A stretch of 64,000 nucleotides of DNA, taken from positions 1 through 64,000 of the forward strand of contig NZ_NKHF01000084.1 of the NCBI RefSeq assembly GCF_002744175.1, read 5' to 3'. Below, one piece after another: positions 51,656-60,700 of the stretch. The notes below the pieces were generated by a model. That model was not told the DNA's origin. It saw only the letters and a list, made by a program, of their open reading frames with translations, and did no database searches. The position numbers and the translations under genes were made by a program. Position 1 is the first letter of the stretch. Each line of letters starts with the position of its first letter. The DNA comes from Pseudoalteromonas piscicida. GTDB lineage: Bacteria; Pseudomonadota; Gammaproteobacteria; Enterobacterales; Alteromonadaceae.

Positions 51656-51940
51656 TCACCAAATATGCTCAAGTACTTCCTCAGAGCTCATGTCTGGGGA
51701 GAGATTTTCAAAGATGTTGTCAACTGAGGTTTGATTTATACCGTCAAAAAGCTTGTCTCGTTGCTCCCAGCAGCGGTCGATGTCGGCCTCCAGTTCTATA
51801 CCAAAATCCATTTCTACATCGTCACTAAAGCGGGTAATAATTGACACCTTAGGCACGGTGCCGTCGTTGGTGTCGTGCGTTGATTTTTTAACGAGCACCT
51901 GAAAGCCGTTAGACTCAAACAGTTTTGAAAATTGGTTCAT
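51656..51940 (-). CDS. Phage accessory protein of unknown function (94 residues)
   Basis: A small acidic alpha/beta protein (NQFSKLFESNGFQVLVKKST; VSIITRFSDDVEMDFGIELE). It is the first of six leftward accessory genes (51.9-49.5 kb) and starts 72 bp from the late-promoter candidate of the rightward operon. No family is recognised. Confidence 0.55.
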   Translation of the reverse strand: MNQFSKLFESNGFQVLVKKSTHDTNDGTVPKVSIITRFSDDVEMDFGIELEADIDRCWEQRDKLFDGINQTSVDNIFENLSPDMSSEEVLEHIW

Positions 51941-52011
51941 TGGGACCTCTTAAAAAGTTGTTGATCGTTTTTTACAGCCTGTTTAGTCTAAATAACTGGT
52001 GCAGTTGCACA

Positions 52012-52037
52012 CTATGTAAACCAGTTTCCCTACTCCC
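52012..52037 (+). promoter_or_regulatory. Late promoter candidate of the protease/capsid operon (PI-like)
   Basis: A 26-bp block (CTATGTAAACCAG then TTTCCCTACTCCC) lies 55 bp before the protease gene. It matches 25 of 26 positions in the block at 62145-62170, ahead of the tail-tip operon. In Mu, the C protein activates promoters just upstream of the I gene and of the tail genes, so these are probably the equivalents, served by the Mor-like activator. Confidence 0.7.
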
Positions 52038-52091
52038 TCCCCTTTATGTAATCGCTAACCTAGCTCCAAGATTTAAACGTGAGCAAAGGCA

Positions 52092-53234
52092 ATGGCGCAA
52101 AAAAGACCCAACACAAAACTCAATTGGTTTGAAATTTTTAGAGCAGGTGAACATACCGACTCAAACGGCAAAACGGCGGAGTTTAGCCAAACAGACCTAC
52201 AAAGCGTGGTGAGCAATTTTAAAAAGCGCAGCTCCCCTTTGGTGGTTGGCCACCCAAAAACAGACGACCCAGCGTGGGGTTGGGCTGAAGAGCTAAAAAT
52301 AGAGGGCGATACGCTTTACGCCAAAGCGGAAGAAGTAGACGCTGACTTTGCTGAGGCGGTTGAAAAGGCCCGCTACCCTAACCGCTCTGTGCGCCTACGC
52401 AAAACCGACAATGGTTACGAGCTCGGCCATATTGGATTTTTAGGCGGTAAGCCCCCTGCCATTGATGGCATGCAATGGCTGTTTAGCAAAGATGAAGACG
52501 GTGAAGCCGTTGTGCTTGAGTTTGCTGCCAGTGACCGAATTGAACAAGTCGCCCTTGATGGCGCGCAAGGCTTAGTTCGCCTTGTTACCAACCTTAAAAC
52601 CTTTATTACAGACCGATTTGGTGCCGAAGAAGCCAGCAAGGTTTTTGCCGACTGGGAAGCTGAGCATATTCAGCAGCAAGTGACGTTGGCAGAGCATGAG
52701 CGCCATCAAGAAAGCATAGCTAACCCGCAAAGCGAGTTTGCTGCCCCGCAACAAGAGGAAACCGAAGTGAGTGACAAAAAACCAACCGAAAAAGAACAGG
52801 CATTGCAGGCCCAACTGGACGCGGCGAATAAACAAAACGCTGAGCTCCAGTTTAATCAGCGCAGATCAGCGGCACAAACGTTTATTGATAACACGCTCAA
52901 TGGTGGTAAAGCGCCGCGCATAACCAATACCGAAGGCTTGGCGGAGTTTATGGCGCACTTGGAGCAAGATACCGAGCAAACGTTTGAGTTTGCGGCGGCT
53001 GATGGTGACAAAACCAGTAAGCCAGTTGATTGGTTTAAGGGCTTTTTGCAAGCGTTGCCAGAGCAAAAAGGCTTAACCAAGGACTTTAGTAAGGACGACA
53101 AAGAAGAACCGGGCGATCTTACTGCTGAGCAACTTGCCACTAAGGCGGTTGAGTTTCAAAAGTCGGAAGCCGACAAAGGCCGCACAATCTCCATTAGCGC
53201 GGCAATGGATCATATTAAATCGGAGGCAAGCTAA
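52092..53234 (+). CDS. Mu gpI-like head protease with scaffold part
   Basis: A 380-residue protein. The first ~170 residues match the Mu-like protease (PF10123): LNWFEIFRAGEHTDSNG, SSPLVVGHPKTDDPAWGW, YPNRSVRLRKTDNGYELGH and LGGKPPAID. The rest is Gln/Glu/Ala-rich and helical, like the scaffold protein. An in-frame GTG at 52767 (residue 226) has a GAGG site 8 bp upstream and would make a ~155-residue scaffold alone, as Mu gpZ is made within I. It overlaps the next gene by 1 bp. Confidence 0.9.
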   Translation: MAQKRPNTKLNWFEIFRAGEHTDSNGKTAEFSQTDLQSVVSNFKKRSSPLVVGHPKTDDPAWGWAEELKIEGDTLYAKAEEVDADFAEAVEKARYPNRSVRLRKTDNGYELGHIGFLGGKPPAIDGMQWLFSKDEDGEAVVLEFAASDRIEQVALDGAQGLVRLVTNLKTFITDRFGAEEASKVFADWEAEHIQQQVTLAEHERHQESIANPQSEFAAPQQEETEVSDKKPTEKEQALQAQLDAANKQNAELQFNQRRSAAQTFIDNTLNGGKAPRITNTEGLAEFMAHLEQDTEQTFEFAAADGDKTSKPVDWFKGFLQALPEQKGLTKDFSKDDKEEPGDLTAEQLATKAVEFQKSEADKGRTISISAAMDHIKSEAS

Positions 53235-53614
53235 TGGCCATTCCTGGATTAATTCGTAATTTTGCGGCCACAGGCGAAATAAAACCTAACCGAATTGTGG
53301 CGGTATCTGTAGGTGATTTTATGGCAGCCGCTGCTGCAGGTGTGGCCGATAATGCGCTGGGCGTAACAGAGCAAGGCACAGATAACCACTTACGCGTGGA
53401 TGTGGTGATGGACCGAATTGCGCCCGTTGAGCTAGGGGGCGACTTTGACGGTGGCGAATGGGCGGTAAGCGATGCTGAAGGCCGAGCCATTCCGTTTGAT
53501 AAAGCAACGTTTGCTGAAGACGACACCATTAACGTGGTGGGCAAAGTGCTCGAAAAAGGTGACGCCGGTACTATTGCTGACATTCACGTCACCCCATTTT
53601 TAATTGTTAAGTAA
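53234..53614 (+). CDS. DUF2190 head decoration-like protein
   Basis: A 126-residue beta-rich protein with repeated Gly/Val/Asp strands. LIRNFAATGEIKPNRIVAV at the N terminus and GVADNALGVTEQGTDNHLRV match the DUF2190 pattern. Such genes lie between the protease/scaffold and the capsid gene in B3-like phages and are thought to decorate or stabilise the head. The start shares one base with the protease stop. Confidence 0.82.
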   Translation: MAIPGLIRNFAATGEIKPNRIVAVSVGDFMAAAAAGVADNALGVTEQGTDNHLRVDVVMDRIAPVELGGDFDGGEWAVSDAEGRAIPFDKATFAEDDTINVVGKVLEKGDAGTIADIHVTPFLIVK

Positions 53615-53624
53615 GGATTGAGTT

Positions 53625-54563
53625 ATGAGTAATGGCATGCCATTTATCCCAGTCACCCATCAAACGGCGATTGCAATTGCGTACAATAACCGTGCGTTGA
53701 TCGCCAACACCTTGATGCCGTATTCGTCTGTAAATCGCCGCGAATATAAATGGGGCGAGTACGAGAAGGCCGCAAAGTTTACGCTACCAGATACTAAAAT
53801 TGGCCGTAAGTCTGGCCCTAACCAGGTTGAGTTTACGTTTAATGACCAAACCGGTTCAGTGACTGACCACGGGTTATCGGATGTTGTTCCCAACGATGAT
53901 GTAGACAACGCACCAGAAGGCTATAGCCCACTAAGCGTGGCTACAGAGAATATAACTGATTTAATCTTATTGGGCCGTGAAGTACGCGTTGCTGACAAAT
54001 TTGCAGATCCAACTAACTTTGGTAAGCACCATAAACTCAGTGCCGCTGGTTTTAAACATATTGATGACCCTGATTTAGATATTTTGCCATGGTTGCTTGA
54101 ACTACTAGACGAACCACTCATGCGCCCTAATGCCATGACCATGTCTTTTAAAGTGGCCACCAAACTTAGAACCAACAAACGGATGATTAAAGCGTACAAC
54201 GGTTCGTTAGGTGATGAAGGCTTAGTGCCTTGGCAGTTTATTAAAGACCAATTAGAAATTGAGCATATCAATATTGGTCAAGCCCGTATTAATACCGCTA
54301 AAAAAGGTAAGTCGCCAGTATTTGAACGAGCCTGGCGTGACAACCTCGCCTTTACATATCACGACCCATTAGCTGGGTTTGAAAACAAGCGTATGACTTT
54401 TGCGTTGACCGCTCGATACAAAAACCGAGTGTCGGGTAATCGGCCTGTTTCTGCAGGCCTGTTCGGTGGTACTGAGGTAATGGTAGGTGAGTCAGTCGAA
54501 GAGCAAATCATTGCTAAAGACTGCGGCATGCTACTAACCGACGTGCTAACACCAGCACCTTAA
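53625..54563 (+). CDS. Major capsid protein
   Basis: A 312-residue protein placed directly after protease and decoration genes, with a good GGATTG/GAG-type site. Features are the N-terminal IPVTHQTAIAIAYNNRALIA, the middle KVATKLRTNKRMIKAYNG, and the C-terminal WRDNLAFTYHDPLAGFENKR. They fit the HK97-fold capsid of B3-like transposable phages (not the Mu gpT subgroup). It forms the icosahedral shell. A strong terminator follows its stop. Confidence 0.85.
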   Translation: MSNGMPFIPVTHQTAIAIAYNNRALIANTLMPYSSVNRREYKWGEYEKAAKFTLPDTKIGRKSGPNQVEFTFNDQTGSVTDHGLSDVVPNDDVDNAPEGYSPLSVATENITDLILLGREVRVADKFADPTNFGKHHKLSAAGFKHIDDPDLDILPWLLELLDEPLMRPNAMTMSFKVATKLRTNKRMIKAYNGSLGDEGLVPWQFIKDQLEIEHINIGQARINTAKKGKSPVFERAWRDNLAFTYHDPLAGFENKRMTFALTARYKNRVSGNRPVSAGLFGGTEVMVGESVEEQIIAKDCGMLLTDVLTPAP

Positions 54564-54588
54564 TTTCCATACTCCTTAAAGTAGAGCC

Positions 54589-54611
54589 AAAGGCGGGGTC
54601 GCCCGCCTTTT
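54589..54611 (+). terminator. Terminator after the capsid gene
   Basis: AAAGGCGGG (54589-54597) pairs with CCCGCCTTT (54602-54610), loop of 4 nt, ending in TTTT. It may reduce read-through so that capsid transcripts exceed those of tail genes. Confidence 0.85.
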
Positions 54612-54622
54612 ATGAGGTCACT

Positions 54623-55087
54623 ATGTTTGTATCTGCCACCCACATTATTAGTTTACTTGGTATGTCTACCCTGCTGCAGTGTGCAACAGGCCGGTTAGAA
54701 CCAAACTACGATAATCCCATGACTGCTGAAGACATTAAGGCAGCATTATTAGGTGAGCCTGCTGGCGATAACCAGATGCAAATCGCCGGATGGTTTAATG
54801 GGGCCGCCGCCAACGTAAATGCGGTGATAATGGGTTATGTGGCTAAATACGATTTATCAGAGCGCGAAGTTGCAGATTCTTTACTCCCGGGTATTGCATC
54901 AGAGCTAATGTGGTATGAGCTAAGCAATAATCCGGGAGATGTACAACTGGCCCGTAAAAAGGCTGCACTGCAGATGCTAGATAAAATCAATGCTGGCACC
55001 ATTCAAATTAAAAAGCCGATGCCAAAAAGCCACGGCACAATGCGCACCGCAAAGCCTACCTCTAACTTTGATTGGAGCCGGTTCTAA
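54623..55087 (+). CDS. DUF1320 family head-tail protein (Mu gp36-like)
   Basis: A 154-residue protein. MFVSATHIISLLGM, ALLGEPAGDN, NAVIMGYVAKYDLS and LIPGIASELMWYEL-like segments fit DUF1320, the gene regularly placed after the capsid gene of Mu-like phages and probably a head-completion protein at the head-tail joint. The stop overlaps the next start. Confidence 0.82.
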   Translation: MFVSATHIISLLGMSTLLQCATGRLEPNYDNPMTAEDIKAALLGEPAGDNQMQIAGWFNGAAANVNAVIMGYVAKYDLSEREVADSLLPGIASELMWYELSNNPGDVQLARKKAALQMLDKINAGTIQIKKPMPKSHGTMRTAKPTSNFDWSRF

Positions 55088-55530
55088 TGGCTGGGGTGTT
55101 TGTTGAAGTCTCTGGTGATGCGCTCGACATTCTGCAGTTGCTACGCCATAAGAGCGGAGACCCAACTGACATCCTAGACGACATAGGTGCATTTTTAGAT
55201 CAGGACGTAACCACACGATTTTTAAGCGAGCTTGCGCCAGACGGTACTAGGTGGGAGCAGTCTGAAGCGGCAAGAACAGGTAAAGGCCGAGACCCAGAAA
55301 AGCCTGGTTTAACACTCACAGACAAAAGCGGTTTGGTGGGCTCGATAACGCACAAGCCTGAGGGTGATGAACTAATACACGGCTTGGGAGAAGAATACGC
55401 CGCTATTCACCACTTTGGTGGTAAGGCTGGCCGTAACCATAGCGTTACCCTGCCCGCTCGCCCAATTATAGGTATAGAGCAAACGCAAGCCAGTACCATT
55501 GTTGAAATGGTGACCGGGTGGCTAGTTTAA
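55087..55530 (+). CDS. Phage virion morphogenesis protein (gpG-like)
   Basis: About 147 residues from ATG 55087, which lies in TAATG with the upstream stop and has GGAG 9 bp before. The frame is open to TTG 55072. DDIGAFLDQDVTTRFLSE and the later GEEYAAIHHFGGKAGR, then PARPIIG, are typical of the phage virion-morphogenesis family (PF05069), which includes Mu gpG and tail-completion proteins. Its stop lies in the first unit of iteron cluster 4. Confidence 0.82.
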   Translation: MAGVFVEVSGDALDILQLLRHKSGDPTDILDDIGAFLDQDVTTRFLSELAPDGTRWEQSEAARTGKGRDPEKPGLTLTDKSGLVGSITHKPEGDELIHGLGEEYAAIHHFGGKAGRNHSVTLPARPIIGIEQTQASTIVEMVTGWLV

Positions 55531-55565
55531 ACGAGGTTTAAATGCAGTTTAATTTTGATTTAAAC
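55525..55565. repeat. GTTTAAAC iteron cluster 4 (four units, 11-bp period)
   Basis: TTTAAA-like cores start at 55526, 55537, 55548 and 55559. Degenerate units continue at 55580 and 55591. The cluster forms the stop of the gpG-like gene and the first codons of the next gene, whose N terminus QFNFDLNK is written by the repeats. Confidence 0.85.
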
Positions 55566-55979
55566 AAGGTGGAGCGGCTTTTAAAGCAGCTTAATTTACG
55601 CGTAGGAGCCGCAGCCGATTTTAACGAGGTACGCAATCACCCAATACAAACCGCCTCTGTTTTTGTGCTGCCGTTAGATGATGACTATGCACCGGAAGAC
55701 GCAGTTACAGGCCAGCAGATTTACAACATAACAGAGCTGTTTGCCGTGATGATTGTAATACCGTGCCATGGTGGCAACCAATACGCCAATAACCAAATTG
55801 CAGAGCTGAGAAACAAAATAAAAGCTGCGCTTGCTGGCGTTAAATTTGACGACTGGCAACCCATAGCACCCCACAGAGGCCGGATTGTGGAGTTTAACAG
55901 TACGACTAATACCCTAATTTACCAGTGCCAGTTCAAAGTAACCGGCTACGTAACCGTAAACGCGAGGCCCATGCCATGA
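55542..55979 (+). CDS. Tail terminator/gp37-like protein (DUF1834)
   Basis: A 145-residue protein with the usual alternation for the family: VERLLKQLNLRV at the N terminus, the beta segment ITELFAVMIVIPCHGGNQYA, and AEIRNKI-like helix (AELRNKIKAALAGV), then a beta C terminus. It is in the position of Mu gp37, a tail-joining protein. The first residues come from the iteron repeats. Confidence 0.78.
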   Translation: MQFNFDLNKVERLLKQLNLRVGAAADFNEVRNHPIQTASVFVLPLDDDYAPEDAVTGQQIYNITELFAVMIVIPCHGGNQYANNQIAELRNKIKAALAGVKFDDWQPIAPHRGRIVEFNSTTNTLIYQCQFKVTGYVTVNARPMP

Positions 55980-56146
55980 CAAAACCTAAACCAACCGAAA
56001 CCAAGCCGCCAGAAGCAACACAAAAGGTAACGCGAGATGTGGCAAACCACGCGCTTGCCCTATTGGCTGAAAAGCGCCGTACGCAGGATGTAAGCGGTGC
56101 GTACAAAGTTGAGGGCAACACTCTCCTGCCAGGAGGTGATGCATGA
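55976..56146 (+). CDS. Small phage protein (56 residues)
   Basis: Starts at ATG 55976, which overlaps the previous stop as ATGA. The first 18 residues are Lys/Pro/Thr-rich (TKPKPTETKPPEATQK) and the rest is helical and basic. It overlaps the tail-tube start by 4 bp. It resembles the small gp38-type proteins found before the tail-tube or sheath gene. No function is known. Confidence 0.65.
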   Translation: MTKPKPTETKPPEATQKVTRDVANHALALLAEKRRTQDVSGAYKVEGNTLLPGGDA

Positions 56147-57042
56147 GCAGCTGGCGATTTAAAGACAAGTTACTTTTAGTTGATGCACTTGGCACCACGC
56201 TCACAGGCCAACATGCGGTGTATGCCAGTGAAGTAGAGTTTGCTATTGAGTCTGAGACCGAAGCCGATGAGCTCGAAACCGCACACAGTGGTGCAAGCTT
56301 GGATGTGATTTTTGGTAAGCACGTAACCTTAAATTTTAAAACGCCACTCTCAATGTGTGGCACACCCGGGCAAGCGCCAGCAATCGCGCCACTGTTATTG
56401 GCTTGCGGGTTTGTGCAAGTCGCCGATGCTACCAGCGTGACCTATGCATTAGGCAATGCGAGCAAAGCCAAAGCTTTAGTGCGCTTTGGGCAAAACACCC
56501 ATGAAATCAGTGAAATGCTGGGCAATGTATCGCTCAATTTAGAAAAAGGCATACCTAAGCTTAACTGGCAGTTTAAAGGCTTGTTTAGCCCACCAGTGCA
56601 ATCGGCCGCTGTCCCAGCTGTTGACTGGAACCGCTGGCAACGGCCAGAGGTACTAGGCGTGGAGTGCGCCTCGGCCTTCGCGCTTAATGAGGTGTCGCGC
56701 GTGCTGCATAAGCTCACGGTGGATGTTGGTAATAATGTGATCTTCGACCGTGCCATTAACCATGAGGCCATTATGCTCACCGGGCATGAGTCTAAAGCCC
56801 AAATGACGGTAAGTGCCGATAGTTTGGGGAATTTTAACCCATTTAACGACATTGGCAAGGTGCAGCACTTTGAGTTTAGCCACGGTACCACAGCCGGTAA
56901 ACAGTTTACGCTCATTGGCCGCTACCAACTCCCTACACCTAAATATACCAATTTAGACAGTGAGTTAACGGGCTATGAGCTTGATGGCAAACTGGTGCCA
57001 AGTGGCGCAGGCTATGATGAATTAACGTTAGTATTTGAGTGA
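56143..57042 (+). CDS. Phage tail tube protein
   Basis: A 299-residue, beta-rich protein. SSWRFKDKLLLVDALGTTLT, KHVTLNFKTPLSMCGTPGQA and ALVRFGQNTHEISEML are like the tail-tube proteins of B3-like siphoviruses. It builds the inner tube of the tail. It stands just before the frameshifted chaperone pair, the standard order in long-tailed phages. Confidence 0.8.
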   Translation: MSSWRFKDKLLLVDALGTTLTGQHAVYASEVEFAIESETEADELETAHSGASLDVIFGKHVTLNFKTPLSMCGTPGQAPAIAPLLLACGFVQVADATSVTYALGNASKAKALVRFGQNTHEISEMLGNVSLNLEKGIPKLNWQFKGLFSPPVQSAAVPAVDWNRWQRPEVLGVECASAFALNEVSRVLHKLTVDVGNNVIFDRAINHEAIMLTGHESKAQMTVSADSLGNFNPFNDIGKVQHFEFSHGTTAGKQFTLIGRYQLPTPKYTNLDSELTGYELDGKLVPSGAGYDELTLVFE

Positions 57043-57047
57043 TCCAA

Positions 57048-57371
57048 ATGAAATTAAAGAAATTAGAGCAATTAAAAAACGCCACTATCTTGGCTCCTAT
57101 CAACTTTGAGTTTGGCGGTGTTGAGTTCAAATTTGACGCCAAAATTAAACTCATACCAGAAGCTGAGATGACCAAATTGGTCGATGGCAGTAAAAAAGAT
57201 GACGCCATTGTGCGCGAGTTACTGATTGGTTGGGACAACTTTGTGGATGACGGCACACAAGTCGTCTTTAAGCGTGATGTACTTGACGAACTACTGAGTT
57301 ATGGGGCTATCGCCGGGCGGCTCTCGGTTGAATGCGTAAACGCACAATACCGCGTACAGGAAAAAAACTAG
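57048..57371 (+). CDS. Tail assembly chaperone, short product (gpG-type)
   Basis: A 107-residue protein from ATG 57048 (a GTG at 57039 in frame would overlap the tail-tube stop). It is mostly helical after a beta start (LKNATILAPINFEFGGVEFKF). It ends at TAG 57369 just after the slippery site A AAA AAC (57362-57368), so most ribosomes make this product and a fraction shift to the longer form. The role is to coat the tape measure during tail assembly. Confidence 0.85.
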   Translation: MKLKKLEQLKNATILAPINFEFGGVEFKFDAKIKLIPEAEMTKLVDGSKKDDAIVRELLIGWDNFVDDGTQVVFKRDVLDELLSYGAIAGRLSVECVNAQYRVQEKN

Positions 57372-57733
57372 TCGACGTTGCTAGGTGGTATGTGGGTGAC
57401 CTAGCAACCAGCAACCCAATATTAGATGACGACGAAGCGCACTTTGGTGCGCCAAGTAAAACCAAGCCACAGGCCGACTCGCTGTATGTACTCCCTGAGA
57501 ACTGGACGGCGGTCTTGGCGCTGAGCACTGCCGGCACACAGTGGCAGTTGTGTAAGCAAGGTATGGAGCTCGCCCTAGACTATGCCCGGGCAGAAGTGGC
57601 TTGGCGCTACGCAGACATAACACTCACACCAACGGATTTTAGCAAGCTGCAACAATTAGAGCGGTTGATAGTAGGATTAATAAGGCGGCCCGATGAAAAA
57701 CCAACTGAACCTGGCGTTACGCTTAAAGTATGA
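57332..57733 (+). CDS. Tail assembly chaperone, -1 frameshift extension (gpT-type)
   Basis: This frame is -1 to the chaperone gene and overlaps it by 40 bp. Its ATG 57332 has no clear ribosome binding site. From the slippery heptamer the fused product would run LVDVARWYVGDLATSNPI to the stop at 57733. The extension has the usual helical, acidic composition and the WRYADITLTPTDFSKLQQ segment seen in tail chaperone extensions. It overlaps the tape measure start by 41 bp. Confidence 0.85.
   Translation: MRKRTIPRTGKKLVDVARWYVGDLATSNPILDDDEAHFGAPSKTKPQADSLYVLPENWTAVLALSTAGTQWQLCKQGMELALDYARAEVAWRYADITLTPTDFSKLQQLERLIVGLIRRPDEKPTEPGVTLKV
57362..57368 (+). promoter_or_regulatory. Programmed -1 ribosomal frameshift site A AAA AAC
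   Basis: The heptamer fits X XXY YYZ in the frame of the chaperone: codons AAA AAC at 57363-57368 are followed by the TAG stop. After a -1 slip, the next codon is CTA 57368, exactly in frame with the downstream extension. This is the same plan as lambda G/GT. Confidence 0.9.
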
Positions 57734-60700
57734 TGGTCGAGCGGTTACTAAGGGCGCTCAGAAAAACATAGCTGAGTTAAATCAGATCCCCAAAGCGTTA
57801 GATGCGCACAGCAGTGCTAACGAGGCACTAACAAAAACAACAGGCCAAGTAAGTGCCGCTCAAACCGTTGCAATTGACGCTATGGAACGCGGTAGCCAAG
57901 CTGCGCGTCAACATAGTCACTCTACCTTGAATATTGCTGAAGCACATCGACAGGTGTCTTCCACTGCTAGGGAAAGTGTAACGAGCCAAGAACGTGCAAT
58001 AACAGCAGTAAAAAGCCAAACAACATCACAGCAAGACTTAATACAAGCTACAGAGCAAACAGCCAAAAGCCAAAAAATTAGAGCGCAGGCAAATGAGCAG
58101 GCTAACCAAGCGGCTAAACGTAGTAGTGATGAAAACCAAAAGCAGGCTAGAACTAACCAAAGCGTTACAAACTCAACTAACCAAGTAGCAAAAGCGACCA
58201 AAAATAGGTCCACTAATCAGCAGCAGTCTATACGTTTCACTGAGCAACAGCGCAATGCGAACAGAAAGTTGGTTGCCGCAAATCAGCAGTTAGGCGCGTC
58301 ACAGAGTAAAGTGAATAGCCAGTTGGGGCAGTTAAGCTCTGGTTATAATCAACTAGCGGGAAGTATTGCATCGGTGTTGAGCCTTGGAACGGCTGCTATG
58401 TTTGTGCGAGATACCGGCAATGCACAGCTTTTAGACACGCGGTTGCAAGGGCTCACCGGTTCTGCTCAAGAATATAACGCAGTTCAAAACTATTTGTTTG
58501 CGACTGCAGATAGACTCAATACCAAGTACACCACCCTAGCCGATTCATACTCTCGTATTCTAAACCTGCAGGAAGCGGGCGTTGTAACGCAAAGCCAAGG
58601 TATAAAAATACTAGAGGGCTTTGCAAATGCTGCTGCTAAAACTGGGGCGAGCAATGTACAGCTCGAACAAAGTTTATTTGGTATGACGCAAGGCATGACT
58701 GCGGGCGTGCTACGTGCTGAAGAACTCAACCAGGTCACTGAGCCTTTACCAGGCTTAATGCAAAAATTAGACAAAGCGGCGGGGCAAGCAGCTGGCGGTT
58801 TTAGGAAAATGGTGAACGACGGTAAAGTCACCAGCCAAATGTTTAAGCAGTACCTTATTAAAGCGTTTGATGACTATGCCGGTGCAGCTGAAGCCACTGA
58901 GGGTAAAATCAATGCCTCGTTTGCTGAAATGAGCAACGAGTACCAACGCCTCATCCGCCACTACGAGCAACCCGTAAACTTTGCGGTAACTACGGTGGTA
59001 AGTAGCATTACCGAGGCAATGCAAGCGCTACGTGAAAACCAAGGGATTGTAGATGGGCTAACCACATCGGCCACCCTACTTGCGGTTGTAATTGGTAGCC
59101 GCTTAGCTGGGAGCGCGTATCGTTCAGCGGCCGCATTTACATCTAACGCAGTTTCAACGCATAAAGCGCTTCAGGCACAAGTACAACTTGCAGCACAAAC
59201 CAAGCGCAACGCAGCTATTGAACTACAACACTCTATACAACAACAGCAAGCCGCCCAGCGCCAACTAGCCATGGCACGCAATACCGTGATGCGTACCAAT
59301 GCCATCCATAACTTAGCGCTAGCCAATCAACGCGCAGCAGCTGCACAAGCAACGCACACAGCAGCCACCACTGCGTATACAGCCGCTGCAACCCGAGCGA
59401 GTTTTGCGACTCGTACGCTTTCTGGCGCAATGGGGTTATTGGGTGGCCCTGTTGGTCTTGCGGTTACAGCAGGCTTAGCTATAGCTTACTTTGCGACACA
59501 AGGCGATAGCGGTGCACGCTCTGCCAGTGAATTAAAAAGTAAGGTTGATGAACTCGCAGGCGGATTTGAGACGCTAACAGCAAAAGCGCGTGCTGCAAGG
59601 CTTGTTGAAGTAAACCGCACATTTGAATCAACCAGCAAGCAAATTCAAGAAGCCAAGCAAGAGATAAAACAGCTTAAAAACGAAGTGCAAAATGGGATCT
59701 TAATTTCAAACAATTCCATTTTTGGCGTTGGCCAAATGGCGCGGGTTAAACTCTCAAAGAACCAAATCAAAAAATCGAACGAGGAAATTGCGCTCCAAGA
59801 GGCCAAGGTAGAGCAACTAGTTGCAGAGCAAAACCGCCTACTGACATTACAAAAGCAATTAAAAGGCGAGATAGCAAAACCTACCCCTACACAGAAGCCA
59901 GAAACGAATACGCAACCTAGCGCGTTACCCGTAAATATCCAGCGCTTGCAATTGAGTCTATTGGATGAAGAAGCGCGCTTAAAAGCAAGCCATGAAAAGC
60001 GGCGGCAAATGGTTATTGCTGCACGTGAAAGTGATGCAGCCAATAAAGCAAAATACGATGCCATTTTAAAGCAGCTAGACGCAAAGCACACTGAAGACGT
60101 AAAAGCCCTGGCACAAAAGCGTGAGAATGACAAAACCCGCATACAAAACCAAGCAGAAGAAAAGCGCCGTAATGATTTACGCGCAACGCTTGAAAACCGA
60201 ATAGCACAAATTAAGGGTCACGCTAACCGTGAAGCGCTTGCAGCCTACGAAAATCAGCTGGCGGTTGAGCAAGCCAGGCAGCAGGCTCGAGTCGATGCTG
60301 CACGTAGGCAGTCTCTTGGCTTAGCCGCAAACGATGAAAAAGGCGAAATAAAATATAACGCCGACAACCAAATCCGCGACATCGAGCGCCAACAGGAACT
60401 GCTCGCTGCTGAGGGATTCCATTCAGAAGTTGAGAAACGCGAATGGGACCATCAAGAGCGCTTGATGCAGTTAAAGACCAAAAATACCGGTGCCATGCAG
60501 CAGCACCTAGTGCAGTTTGCTAACTGGGAGAAGAAAAATGCAGCAGAGAAAACCGATGCTGTTTTAGGGCTTGGTATGGCAGGCTTAAAAGCCATGGGCC
60601 AGCAAAGCAAAACCGCATTTAAAATGTACAAAGCCTTTGCCATTAGCCAGGCATTAATTAAAACCTATGAATCTGCTACCAGTGCATATGCATCGCTTGC

